The position numbers were made by a program, and so were the translations under genes. A DNA stretch of 64,000 nt from Paenibacillus radicibacter (lineage in GTDB: Bacteria > Bacillota > Bacilli > Paenibacillales > NBRC-103111), in assembly GCF_024721995.1 (NCBI RefSeq), contig NZ_JANQBC010000009.1:218380-282379 (forward strand), given 5' to 3'. Numbering within the stretch: position 1 is the stretch's first letter; the number at the start of each line of letters is the position of its first letter. This document shows, piece by piece, positions 43,227 to 50,783 of this stretch. The notes beneath the pieces are model-generated. The model ran no database searches, had not been told where the DNA came from, and saw nothing but the letters and a program-made list of their open reading frames with translations.

Positions 43227-43688
43227 TTACTCTTCAATCTCCAAAATCATCTCGATCTCGATTGCCGTGTTGTTCGGAAGCTGCGCCATTCCAACTGCTG
43301 AACGACCATGTCTGCCTTTATCTCCGAATACCGCTACTAGCAAATCCGATGCACCGTTCATGACTTTGGGTTGGTCTGTGAAGTCTTCTGTTGAATTGAC
43401 AAATCCTAATATCTTAACGACACGTTTTACTTTGCTTAATTCACCAATCTCTGCTTTCACTGCACTTAACAGGTTTAGCATCGATTGACGGGAAGCAGCG
43501 TAACCTTCTTCAATTGTGAGGTCGCGTCCTAATTTGCCTTTGTATTGGTCAACACCTTGACCTGCAGTAAAGATTAGATTGCCCGTTCTTACGCAAGGTA
43601 CATAAGTGCCGACAGGTGTACGAGGGTTAGAGAGCTCGAGTCCGAGCTCTTGAATTCTTTGTTCAGGTGTTAAAGTTTGTTCTGTCAT
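43227..43688 (-). CDS. nbaF: 2-Aminomuconate deaminase (RidA family)
   Basis: 153 residues. RidA/YjgF fold with PVGTYVPCVRTGNLIFTAGQ and the C-terminal AIEIEMILEIEE; the longer length than generic RidA (about 125) matches the 2-aminomuconate deaminase branch. It removes ammonia from 2-aminomuconate, yielding the 4-oxalocrotonate/2-hydroxymuconate pair. It lies between the ACMS decarboxylase and the semialdehyde dehydrogenase genes, as expected for consecutive steps. Confidence 0.88.
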   Translation of the reverse strand: MTEQTLTPEQRIQELGLELSNPRTPVGTYVPCVRTGNLIFTAGQGVDQYKGKLGRDLTIEEGYAASRQSMLNLLSAVKAEIGELSKVKRVVKILGFVNSTEDFTDQPKVMNGASDLLVAVFGDKGRHGRSAVGMAQLPNNTAIEIEMILEIEE

Positions 43689-43703
43689 TGTCGCAACTCC
43701 TTT

Positions 43704-44702
43704 TTATCGTTTCCAGTTCAAGAATGCCAAGGCATTGCCGCCTAACATCGCTGCTTTTTCCTCTGAAGTAAGTCCCGGCGTATCGTAGATTACTTTGCCT
43801 GGTGGCAATTCCCGAAGTGGGAACGGATAATCAGTACCCATCACAATCTTGTCAGAACCGAATCGATCTATCATGAGTTTCAAATTCAGAGGATCATAAT
43901 TTAAGGAATCAAAGTAAAAGTTCTTCGTATAGTGACTTGGTGGATGTTCGGTAACACGCAAGTGTGGCCATACATTCCAACCTTGATCAAGTCTTGGCAG
44001 AATGAATGGGAACGATCCACCGCCATGTGCGAAGCATATTTTCAAATTCGGGAACTTCTCAATCACACCGCCGCCTACTAAGCTTGCTGCAGCAAGTGCA
44101 GTTTCACTCGGCATGCCCACCGTGTACATGAAGTTGTGGCGTGGCATTCTCTCGCGTCCAAGTGTCTCCCACGGGTGGATAAAGAGTGGCACTTGCCACT
44201 TCTCGCACATTTCGAAGAATGGAAGGAAAGCTGGATCATCCAGGTTCAATCCGTTCACATTCGTACCAATCTCGATTCCATGTAAGCCAAGCTCATTCAT
44301 ACAGCGCGCCATTTCGCGAATAGATGTTTCCACATCCTGGAGTGGAACTGTACCTAGACCGATGAATCGATCTGGATTCTTACGAACCGTGTCTGCGATA
44401 AAATCGTTCTGAAGGCGTGCCATTTCTTCGGCAGCTTCAGGTGGTGCCCAATAAGAGAACGTAACGGGGATGGGGGATATGACTTGCATATCCACCCCCT
44501 CATTTACCATATCTTCAATACGTTTATTCGGATCCCAGCATTGATCCGTAATTTGACGGAATAAGTTACCTGCAATCATAATGTTGGCACCGCAAGAGCA
44601 CGTCTTCTCGATAGTCGGCCAGCGAGTACCCCCATATTTACTTGCGAAGTCAGGTAATTGATCCGGTATGATGTGTGTGTGAAAGTCTACTCTGGTTGCC
44701 AT
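43704..44702 (-). CDS. nbaD: 2-Amino-3-carboxymuconate-6-semialdehyde decarboxylase (ACMSD)
   Basis: 332 residues from ATG at 44702 (GAGG upstream), overlapping the end of the dioxygenase gene by 16 nt. H8-x-H10 in RVDFHTHIIP, the conserved GGTRWPTI, FIHPWE, CFAHGGGSFPF (metal His) and MGTDYPFP (metal Asp) match the zinc-dependent ACMSD family. It decarboxylates the unstable ring-cleavage product of 3-hydroxyanthranilate to 2-aminomuconate semialdehyde and so prevents spontaneous quinolinate formation. Confidence 0.95.
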   Translation of the reverse strand: MATRVDFHTHIIPDQLPDFASKYGGTRWPTIEKTCSCGANIMIAGNLFRQITDQCWDPNKRIEDMVNEGVDMQVISPIPVTFSYWAPPEAAEEMARLQNDFIADTVRKNPDRFIGLGTVPLQDVETSIREMARCMNELGLHGIEIGTNVNGLNLDDPAFLPFFEMCEKWQVPLFIHPWETLGRERMPRHNFMYTVGMPSETALAAASLVGGGVIEKFPNLKICFAHGGGSFPFILPRLDQGWNVWPHLRVTEHPPSHYTKNFYFDSLNYDPLNLKLMIDRFGSDKIVMGTDYPFPLRELPPGKVIYDTPGLTSEEKAAMLGGNALAFLNWKR

Positions 44703-45226
44703 TCGGATACTTCCTCTGATGCAACATGGTTGCAGTTTTTGCAAGTACGTAATTCAAGGCTGGAATTGAATCCGTGGATTGCTTCTTTTACTTGCACTTC
44801 AATATCAACGAGTTGAACAGTTGCACGGTGCATTGGGTGGTCACATTTCTCACAAAACCATACGAAAGATTCAAGCTCACCATCTGCACGATTTCTCTCG
44901 ATAACTAAACCTAATGTATCTGGAACACGGTGCGGGGAATGCGGAACGTTTGCTGGAAGCAAGAACATTTCACCTTCGTTAACCGTAATAACTTGACGCT
45001 TACCTTTTTCATTAATAATTTCAACATAGCAAGAACCTTTAAGTTGGTAGAACACTTCTTCGGATGGATCGACATGGAAGTCACGACGCTTGTTCGGTCC
45101 GCCGAGCAGCATCACCATAAGCTCTGCATCTTTCCAGATCACTTTGTTATTCACTGGTGGCTTGAGGCTATCCTTATGCTCATTGATAAAATCCCACAAA
45201 TTAATCGGCAACGATACTTTACTCAC
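44687..45226 (-). CDS. nbaC: 3-Hydroxyanthranilate 3,4-dioxygenase
   Basis: 179 residues from GTG at 45226 (AAGGAG 10 nt upstream). It is a cupin with iron ligands His51, Glu57 (FHVDPSEE) and His96 (NVPHSPHR). Arg47 (PNKRRDF) and Arg100 are likely substrate contacts. The bacterial-type C-terminal rubredoxin-like site is present: C125-x2-C128 and C162-x2-C165. It opens 3-hydroxyanthranilate between C3 and C4 to ACMS. First structural gene behind the regulator. Confidence 0.95.
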   Translation of the reverse strand: MSKVSLPINLWDFINEHKDSLKPPVNNKVIWKDAELMVMLLGGPNKRRDFHVDPSEEVFYQLKGSCYVEIINEKGKRQVITVNEGEMFLLPANVPHSPHRVPDTLGLVIERNRADGELESFVWFCEKCDHPMHRATVQLVDIEVQVKEAIHGFNSSLELRTCKNCNHVASEEVSEWQPE

Positions 45227-45273
45227 AATAAACACACTCCTTAGGATTAAATGATGATTTATTTGATAAAAAA

Positions 45274-46038
45274 TTAAACCCGGTATCCAAGCTTACGAGA
45301 AACTTCAAGTCCTGCACTTCGAACTTCTTGAATCACAATTGCTGTCTTCTCGTCTGAGAATCGGTGCTTTGGTCCTGCACAACTAATGGATGCAACGACC
45401 GTACCTTCATGATTGAATATTGGAGCTGCCACACATTTGAGGCCGATCTCAATTTCTTCATCATCAATCGCATAGCCCTGTTCTCGAATTTTCCGTAATT
45501 CCTGTTTAATTTCATCAGGTGTATCTAAGGTGTAAGGTGTGAATTTCTGAAACTTTACTTCTTGTAAAATACGCTCAATAGCCGATTCCTCGAAAAATGC
45601 CAGCATCGCCTTACCGACCCCTGTGCAGTACATCGGTGCACGTTTACCTACCATCGAGTACATCCGTAAGGAACCAAGTCCTTCAAGCTTCTCGACATAA
45701 ACTACTTCGTCCTTATCACTGACAACCATGTGCACCGTTTCATGTAATTTCTCAACTAGCTCTTGAATGATCGGATAGGCAACTTTGCGAAGCTCCATTC
45801 CACCGCCCACCAAGTTTCCTAGCTGGAACAATCTGAGTCCCAATTTATACTTCTGGTCAGATAAACGTTGTTCCAAGTATCCTCTGTGTTCCAGTGTCTT
45901 GATCAGCCCGTGAACCGTACTCTTCGATAGTCCCAACCGCTCGCTAATTTCCTTCACGCTTAGTTCAGATTCAGTTAATGAGAACAGTTCCAGAATATCT
46001 GCCGCACGCTCAACAGACTGAATTAACTTGTCGCTCAT
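45274..46038 (-). CDS. IclR-family transcriptional regulator of the catabolic operon
   Basis: 254 residues. The N-terminal winged helix-turn-helix covers about 1-65 (SVERAADILELFSLTESELSVKEISERLGLSKSTVHGLIKTLEHRGYLEQ) and the C-terminal effector domain runs to about 250 (GKAMLAF, CVAAPIFNHEGTVVASIS). IclR proteins sense small aromatic or carboxylic effectors, which fits control of an aromatic pathway. AAAAGGAGGGTGC precedes ATG at 46038. The dioxygenase gene follows 47 nt later on the same strand without a terminator, so the regulator probably heads the operon and autoregulates. Confidence 0.92.
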   Translation of the reverse strand: MSDKLIQSVERAADILELFSLTESELSVKEISERLGLSKSTVHGLIKTLEHRGYLEQRLSDQKYKLGLRLFQLGNLVGGGMELRKVAYPIIQELVEKLHETVHMVVSDKDEVVYVEKLEGLGSLRMYSMVGKRAPMYCTGVGKAMLAFFEESAIERILQEVKFQKFTPYTLDTPDEIKQELRKIREQGYAIDDEEIEIGLKCVAAPIFNHEGTVVASISCAGPKHRFSDEKTAIVIQEVRSAGLEVSRKLGYRV

Positions 46039-46052
46039 GCACCCTCCTTTTC

Positions 46053-46084
46053 GTTCGATAATGTCGAACGCCATTCGATAATGG
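46053..46084. promoter_or_regulatory. Two adjacent inverted repeats: candidate IclR operator
   Basis: GTTCGA-TAATG-TCGAAC (46053-46069) and CCATT-CGAT-AATGG (46071-46084) lie side by side between the promoter -10 box and the IclR start, and share TTCGATAATG. Their location just past the predicted transcription start fits autorepression. No experimental basis; inferred from position and symmetry. Confidence 0.6.
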
Positions 46085-46098
46085 TGATTACGCTTTCA
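46085..46098. promoter_or_regulatory. cre (CcpA) site overlapping the operon promoter
   Basis: On the minus strand TGAAAGCGTAATCA matches TGWAANCGNTNWCA at 13 of 14 positions. It begins at the last base of the -10 TATAAT, so bound CcpA would cover the transcription start. Confidence 0.6.
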
Positions 46099-46126
46099 TT
46101 ATAGTATGACAATTTTGCCTTCGCAA
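46098..46126 (-). promoter_or_regulatory. Sigma-A promoter of the IclR/catabolic operon
   Basis: Read on the minus strand: TTGCGA (46126-46121), a 17-nt spacer, then a perfect TATAAT (46103-46098). It points toward the IclR gene and, through it, the 14 catabolic genes. Confidence 0.75.
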
Positions 46127-46175
46127 TAATAAATTGGCAATTTTCTGATAACAATAATTTGTTATTTAACTGCAT

Positions 46176-46202
46176 CAAAAAAGCCCCAAATCACTTGGGG
46201 CT
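46176..46202 (-). terminator. Rho-independent terminator of the MOSC gene
   Basis: AGCCCCAA-GTGAT-TTGGGGCT on the minus strand is an 8-bp perfect stem followed by TTTTTT. It separates upstream minus-strand transcripts from the IclR promoter about 50 nt further on. Confidence 0.9.
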
Positions 46203-46419
46203 CCGCTGTTTTTTCCAATTATATTAACACTCAAAAAAAATACTTGTCATGACAATAAAACGCATAGTGACGCGGTCTAGAAATTTTGAATAGCGATCAA
46301 AAACACGTATGAGAAGTATCTCCAGACGTTCAATTTTATCCAATTCACGATTAAAATTATGCCAAATTCCGATAATTAAATTTTATCACCACTTAAAATT
46401 AGAAAATCGGAATCAATTG
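46203..46419. other. Gene-free AT-rich stretch with one palindrome
   Basis: Together with the operon promoter region this forms a 380-bp gap. Apart from the terminator at its end, the only structure I see is the 12-bp palindrome TTGTCATGACAA at 46244-46255. No convincing open reading frame with a ribosome site is present. Confidence 0.5.
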
Positions 46420-47166
46420 TCAATGCAAGTTTATTTCATCACCGAGCTGTATTTGTCCCTCTTCGATCACATTCGCATATACACCAAACTTGAGTCCAAG
46501 CTCCTCATTAACCTTTTTTAGAATAAGCGGATTCCGCTCGAATGTATCAGGATCTATTGTGATCAGAACGCAGCGTTCACATGGCAGTGTGACCTCAAGT
46601 CGGCAGTTGCCAATGCTCAGCTGCCTACCAATCCAATTCGTTTCATCTTCTTGCTCTGCATCATCTAGCTTCACTAATAGATTGGCACGGAATCGACGAG
46701 TGTCAACCTTTACGCCAACGATCTCCTCAAGCTTTCGTAGCGTACGATCACTAATGATTAGAATCCCTCCAGCATCCACAGCTAACAGTTCTTGACTATC
46801 TGCTTGATGCTGTTTCATCGTGATTGGCTGCTTCACATATTGCTGCATTTCTTGCAAGAATGCCTCATTCCAACTAAACTCCTGCCCTGTCCTCGAAACA
46901 ATTTTGATTTTTGGAAAATGTACCGAAGCGACCCCTCCATCACTTGGTTCTGTCAACTCAACCTGATACCCCAGCATCTGCGGATAACGTCTCGCTGTAA
47001 TATATGCGTTCCAACCTTCCTTCGCTGGATCAATAAAGGCATGGGAGCGATCTCCATAGAACCCATACTTAGCAACATGTGTCTGCGTAATAGCCTGTCC
47101 AGCCATTGATTTAACCGGGTATCTTGTTAATTGTGTTATCGTTCCGATCGAACGTTTCGTCATCAA
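46420..47166 (-). CDS. MOSC-domain protein
   Basis: 248 residues. An N-terminal MOSC_N-type beta barrel (IGTITQLTRYPVKSMAGQAI, GFYGDRSHAFID) precedes a C-terminal MOSC domain (DTRRFRANLLVKLDD, IGNCRLEVTLPCERCVLITID, Cys as the likely molybdenum-cofactor sulphur ligand). MOSC proteins carry sulphur for molybdenum cofactor or reduce N-hydroxylated compounds. Monocistronic, with its own terminator. Confidence 0.9.
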   Translation of the reverse strand: MMTKRSIGTITQLTRYPVKSMAGQAITQTHVAKYGFYGDRSHAFIDPAKEGWNAYITARRYPQMLGYQVELTEPSDGGVASVHFPKIKIVSRTGQEFSWNEAFLQEMQQYVKQPITMKQHQADSQELLAVDAGGILIISDRTLRKLEEIVGVKVDTRRFRANLLVKLDDAEQEDETNWIGRQLSIGNCRLEVTLPCERCVLITIDPDTFERNPLILKKVNEELGLKFGVYANVIEEGQIQLGDEINLH

Positions 47167-47192
47167 CTATCACCTTTTTCTATGTTATCAAT

Positions 47193-48020
47193 CTATTCTT
47201 TGATTATATCATCATATTTCACTTCGTCTGTACGTTTGAGCACCAAGGCTTGTTTCTTCGCATCATACCTGAAATGATACACGTTGATGAAATCCTCTCC
47301 TGCACCATGTCCCCCTGTAATGATCATTTCTCCACTCTTAATTTGAAAAGGACGCACAGGCAGCTGACCGATGTTGCTCCACACTTGATCTTCCGCCATC
47401 TGAATGGGAATGGGGAACGCCTTTCCTCCTTTAACACCGAAGAAGTATGTCTCGAGCCCATGACAATCCGTGTACCGCGGTGTATAGGCAAATATCGCTA
47501 CATCCCCCATACTCGCTTTCTGCATCACCATCGGCTCTTCGCTTGGTTGGACAATTTCAAAATCAGCTGGAAACACCATCACTTGCTCTTGCGGTGCACC
47601 ATCCTTCGGTTCCCATACGGCTTCATACGTTCCTGTATACCGATAATCCGTCTCCATACCATAACAACTTGGCGCTCCAAGCTGCGTTACAGACGCAACG
47701 GTAAGCGGACGCACAATCAGCTTCCCTGTACCGAGCACAGCTGTTGCACGTGTTGAGCGATCTTCTTGTACAGGAGGTGGTGTAGGCTCAGATTGAGGAG
47801 TAGTTTCCGGTTCAGTAGAAGAGTATACTTGCGGTGAACTTGTCGGAATAGGCGTCAAGGTCTGTGCGCCAGAGAAAGTAGAATCAGGAGTAGAAGTAGC
47901 TGTTGCTGAGCTTTCTGTCTGCATGCTGAAATTGAGATCACACGCACTTAACATAAGCATGAATACAAGCAATAGGAACAGTCCTGCCAACATTCTAAGC
48001 CCTAATTTTTTCATAAACAT
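47193..48020 (-). CDS. Lipoprotein of unknown function with Ser/Thr/Pro linker
   Basis: 275 residues from ATG at 48020 (GGGGGA 9 nt upstream); a 30-codon longer frame is rejected. The lipobox LSAC follows a hydrophobic segment (LAGLFLLLVFMLML). A Ser/Thr/Pro-rich tether of about 75 residues precedes a soluble domain with APSCYGMETDYRYTGTYEAVW and YFFGVKGGKAFPIPIQM. No family recognised. It is expected on the outer face of the membrane. Confidence 0.75.
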   Translation of the reverse strand: MFMKKLGLRMLAGLFLLLVFMLMLSACDLNFSMQTESSATATSTPDSTFSGAQTLTPIPTSSPQVYSSTEPETTPQSEPTPPPVQEDRSTRATAVLGTGKLIVRPLTVASVTQLGAPSCYGMETDYRYTGTYEAVWEPKDGAPQEQVMVFPADFEIVQPSEEPMVMQKASMGDVAIFAYTPRYTDCHGLETYFFGVKGGKAFPIPIQMAEDQVWSNIGQLPVRPFQIKSGEMIITGGHGAGEDFINVYHFRYDAKKQALVLKRTDEVKYDDIIKE

Positions 48021-48157
48021 GCTATGAATTCCCCCATCGACCCAAGATAAATATGTATATTTGCTGTCGTTTCTAGGTGAACGCCGTGCCTTCATTAGGT
48101 AAGCAACCATAGACTGTCATTGTTCCTCGTTATCTAACCACTCATAGGAGGCTGATC

Positions 48158-48454
48158 ATGGATTCCAATTATATGCATCAACTGTGTATGCATTGCATGC
48201 ATCGATATGTAGGGATTCGTACACATGAAGGTCATTGCGTAGATGGGTTTATTGCAGGGATTGAAGGGAATGACGTCATCTTGGCTATTCCGACCGAGCA
48301 GATGGAAGAGCGCATGATGGGCATGCCCGCAGAGATGAATACGTATCGTCAGTTTGGGTTCCATCCTGGTTTCTTCCCGCGCAGACGCTTCTTTGGTCGT
48401 CGCGTCCCACTATTCGGAATCACTGATCTCTTCTTATTACCATTCTTTCTTTAA
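48158..48454 (+). CDS. Small Cys/His/Met-rich hypothetical protein
   Basis: 98 residues. The N-terminal MHQLCMHCMHRYVGIRTHEGHCVDGFIAGIEGNDVILAIP resembles an Sm-like small barrel (the G-x3-G-x-D-V-I-L pattern), preceded by a possible metal-binding C-x2-C/H cluster. The C-terminus is Phe/Arg rich (GFFPRRRFFGRRVPLFG). ATAGGAGGCTGATC precedes ATG. Resemblance to spore or coat-associated small proteins is only impressionistic. Confidence 0.65.
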   Translation: MDSNYMHQLCMHCMHRYVGIRTHEGHCVDGFIAGIEGNDVILAIPTEQMEERMMGMPAEMNTYRQFGFHPGFFPRRRFFGRRVPLFGITDLFLLPFFL

Positions 48455-48546
48455 AAAGAAGCACACGGGGATTATGCGTAGACAACAGCATGTCCCCTTC
48501 CCATTCTATGATTTTACCAATTAAATTTCAATTCCTTCCAAATCAT

Positions 48547-48575
48547 TTGGTCACAATTAGCGATAATGATATACT
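48547..48575 (+). promoter_or_regulatory. Promoter of the exonuclease III gene
   Basis: TTGGTC (48547-48552), a 17-nt spacer and TATACT (48570-48575), 42 nt before the ATG at 48617. Confidence 0.5.
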
Positions 48576-48616
48576 ACGAGTATACATGCGATTGATGATA
48601 GTGGGAGTTGAATACA

Positions 48617-50227
48617 ATGAAGCTCGTTTCATGGAATGTGAATGGATTAAGAGCCTGTGTGAATAAAGGTTTTCATGATTATTTTACTAGTATGGACGCT
48701 GATATTTTCTGTTTGCAAGAGATAAAGCTCCAAGAAGGTCAGATTGATCTGGACTTTGGCGGTACATACGATCAATACTGGAATTATGCAATTAAGAAGG
48801 GGTACTCGGGTACTGCTATTTTTACGAAAATAAAACCTTTATCTGTTCGATATGGCATCGAAGAAAATTCCGAACCTGAAGGTCGAATTATTACTTTAGA
48901 ATTTGATAACTTTTATATGATTACTGTCTATACACCGAACTCCAAGCGTGATCTATCACGACTTGAAGAACGAATCGAATGGGAAGATCGTTTCCGCAAT
49001 TATTTACTTCAATTGGACAAGCACAAGCCTGTTATTGTATGCGGTGACCTTAATGTAGCCCATAATGAAATTGATATTAAGAATGCCAAGTCCAATCATG
49101 GCAATTCGGGCTTCACAGAAGAAGAACGCGGGAAAATGACTGATCTGCTAGGCAGCGGCTTTATTGATACATTCCGACATTTTTACCCGGATCAGACAGA
49201 CAACTTTACTTGGTGGTCGAATATGCCAGGGATTAGAGAGCGCAATGTAGGTTGGAGAATCGATTACTTCCTAACATCTAATCGGCTTGCTCCTAAGTTA
49301 AAGGATGCTCACATCGACTCTCATATCTTAGGCAGTGATCATTGCCCGGTTGTTCTAATTATGGATGATTTCGTAGAAAAGAAAGGCGGGAAACCCCCAA
49401 TGAGTATGGCAGCACAACCATTCTTCATTACACCTAGCTCCTATCATGCCTTTGCAGATGAAGATGAGCAACTGGAGAAGTGCAGAGAATGGGGCTTAGT
49501 ATCGAGCAAGGCGGCTAAGACCAAGGCATTCTATTACAAAGGAAAAGGGCTTCATCTGCCATGCCAAATTGTTGGTTTTATTGATGATGCTACAGCGGTC
49601 ATTGAACTAGATAACAAGCAGTTGCACTGCATTCACCCTGCTTTTCTTAAAGAAATGCAAGCGGCAAGCTACAGCCAAAGACAAGTTTCTACGACCGATG
49701 AAGGCGGAGAAGAAGCAGTCCCATCTAACGAGAGCACAGGCGAGGTTTCAGCACCAGTAGTTAATACGGTTAACGAGCCTTCAATCGAAGCGAACGTCTC
49801 TGTACAGACCGAGCAGGAAAAAGTAGCGATTTCTTCTACTTCAGATTCCTTGCTAGCAGATCCAGTCACACCTGAACCTGTTGCTAAAAAGCCAACCGCG
49901 AAACCGAAGAAGGAGAAAGCACCTAAGCTTGAACTTCCAACGGAAAAAGTGAGGATGCGTGCGATTGTGCAAGAGTTTGCAAGTGTACCGAATCATTTTA
50001 CCGAAGAAGAAGATGAAGTGATTATTTATGAAGGGGTTCAGATGCTTGACCCTGAGATGGAGATCGGTACTGCATGGTCCAGCCACAGCAATACACTCAA
50101 GAAGTTAGAGTTAGAAGTTGGTGACGTACTAACGTTTGATTGTAAAATTGTAGCGAAGAAGCTGACGAAGCACCCTGTCGCTTACAAAATCAACAACCCA
50201 GCCAAAATTCAAAAAGAAGAATCTTAA
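48617..50227 (+). CDS. exoA: Exodeoxyribonuclease III with a ~280-residue C-terminal extension
   Basis: 536 residues, about twice the normal ExoA length. Residues 1-255 are a complete ExoIII: MKLVSWNVNGLRA, FCLQEIKLQ (metal Glu), CGDLNVAHNEIDI, WRIDYFL and GSDHCPV (catalytic Asp-His). Then come a globular segment (about 265-345, FFITPSSYHAFADEDEQLEKCREWGLV), a ~90-residue Ser/Thr/Pro/Lys-rich linker and a C-terminal beta-rich domain (VRMRAIVQEFASVPNHF...FDCKIVAKKLTKHPVAYKI). The extension has no recognised family. GGGAG lies 9 nt before ATG at 48617. A strong terminator follows. Confidence 0.92.
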   Translation: MKLVSWNVNGLRACVNKGFHDYFTSMDADIFCLQEIKLQEGQIDLDFGGTYDQYWNYAIKKGYSGTAIFTKIKPLSVRYGIEENSEPEGRIITLEFDNFYMITVYTPNSKRDLSRLEERIEWEDRFRNYLLQLDKHKPVIVCGDLNVAHNEIDIKNAKSNHGNSGFTEEERGKMTDLLGSGFIDTFRHFYPDQTDNFTWWSNMPGIRERNVGWRIDYFLTSNRLAPKLKDAHIDSHILGSDHCPVVLIMDDFVEKKGGKPPMSMAAQPFFITPSSYHAFADEDEQLEKCREWGLVSSKAAKTKAFYYKGKGLHLPCQIVGFIDDATAVIELDNKQLHCIHPAFLKEMQAASYSQRQVSTTDEGGEEAVPSNESTGEVSAPVVNTVNEPSIEANVSVQTEQEKVAISSTSDSLLADPVTPEPVAKKPTAKPKKEKAPKLELPTEKVRMRAIVQEFASVPNHFTEEEDEVIIYEGVQMLDPEMEIGTAWSSHSNTLKKLELEVGDVLTFDCKIVAKKLTKHPVAYKINNPAKIQKEES

Positions 50228-50235
50228 ATACAGCA

Positions 50236-50278
50236 ATAAAGGGGGTGTGCGAATTAATCGCACACCCCCTTATCTTTT
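50236..50278 (+). terminator. Strong bidirectional terminator
   Basis: AGGGGGTGTGCGA-ATTAA-TCGCACACCCCCT is a perfect 13-bp stem (50240-50270). It is followed by TATCTTTT on the plus strand and flanked by AT-rich sequence on the other side. It ends the exonuclease gene and probably the convergent haem operon. Confidence 0.92.
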
Positions 50279-50290
50279 GCCTCATTAAAT

Positions 50291-50755
50291 TTAAGAATTA
50301 GCAGGTTGAGCCGCATGTTTACGAATCAAACCAACTTGTCCACCATGTAGTCCTGCATGATAGAGTACACGACCGATTGCTTCACGTGGAGTTGAAGATC
50401 CGATTGGCGATGATACGGGCTCATCCCAAGCGTTCTCAGGAAGTTCCTGCATAGCAGCCGACAAGTGTTGATCCGAAGCTTCAAGGAAAGCTAGCAATTC
50501 CGCAACATCACCATATACAGCTTCGCCTTTGTCAGGACCATTCGTTACATAGGTTAAACCTTCTGGTGCTTTCTTGTTAAAGAACCACTCTGCGAACATA
50601 TACTCCACTTCCGCATTGTGTCTAAGGATAAAACCTACAGATGAAGTTCCTGTCGCAATGCGTAAGGAAAGCTCCTCTTCGGTTAGGGTCAGCATCGATT
50701 TTGTAAAACGGTCTCTTACCGTTCTCCATATAGGGTTCACAGATTCAAATGACAT
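50291..50755 (-). CDS. DinB-family protein
   Basis: 154 residues, four-helix-bundle type. His residues at conserved spacing (ILRHNAEVEYMFAEWFF, VLYHAGLHGGQVGLIRKH) form the typical DinB metal triad. The family includes thiol-dependent (bacillithiol/mycothiol) S-transferases. It is the last gene of the Fur-regulated haem operon, so a link to thiol or haem handling is possible but unproven. GAGGGAGG precedes ATG at 50755. Confidence 0.88.
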   Translation of the reverse strand: MSFESVNPIWRTVRDRFTKSMLTLTEEELSLRIATGTSSVGFILRHNAEVEYMFAEWFFNKKAPEGLTYVTNGPDKGEAVYGDVAELLAFLEASDQHLSAAMQELPENAWDEPVSSPIGSSTPREAIGRVLYHAGLHGGQVGLIRKHAAQPANS

Positions 50756-50783
50756 GAGTGCAAACCTCCCTCTAAATTTAGAA

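Noticed and set aside
32400..46074. Interpretation of the operon as ordinary tryptophan-kynurenine breakdown
   Set aside because: There is no tryptophan dioxygenase, kynurenine 3-monooxygenase with its usual C-terminal part, or kynureninase. The formamidase-like gene sits beside a HOD homologue instead.
47124..47756. Plus-strand open frame of 210 codons
   Set aside because: Antisense to the lipoprotein gene, which has a clear lipobox and ribosome site; the frame has no recognisable domain or start signal.
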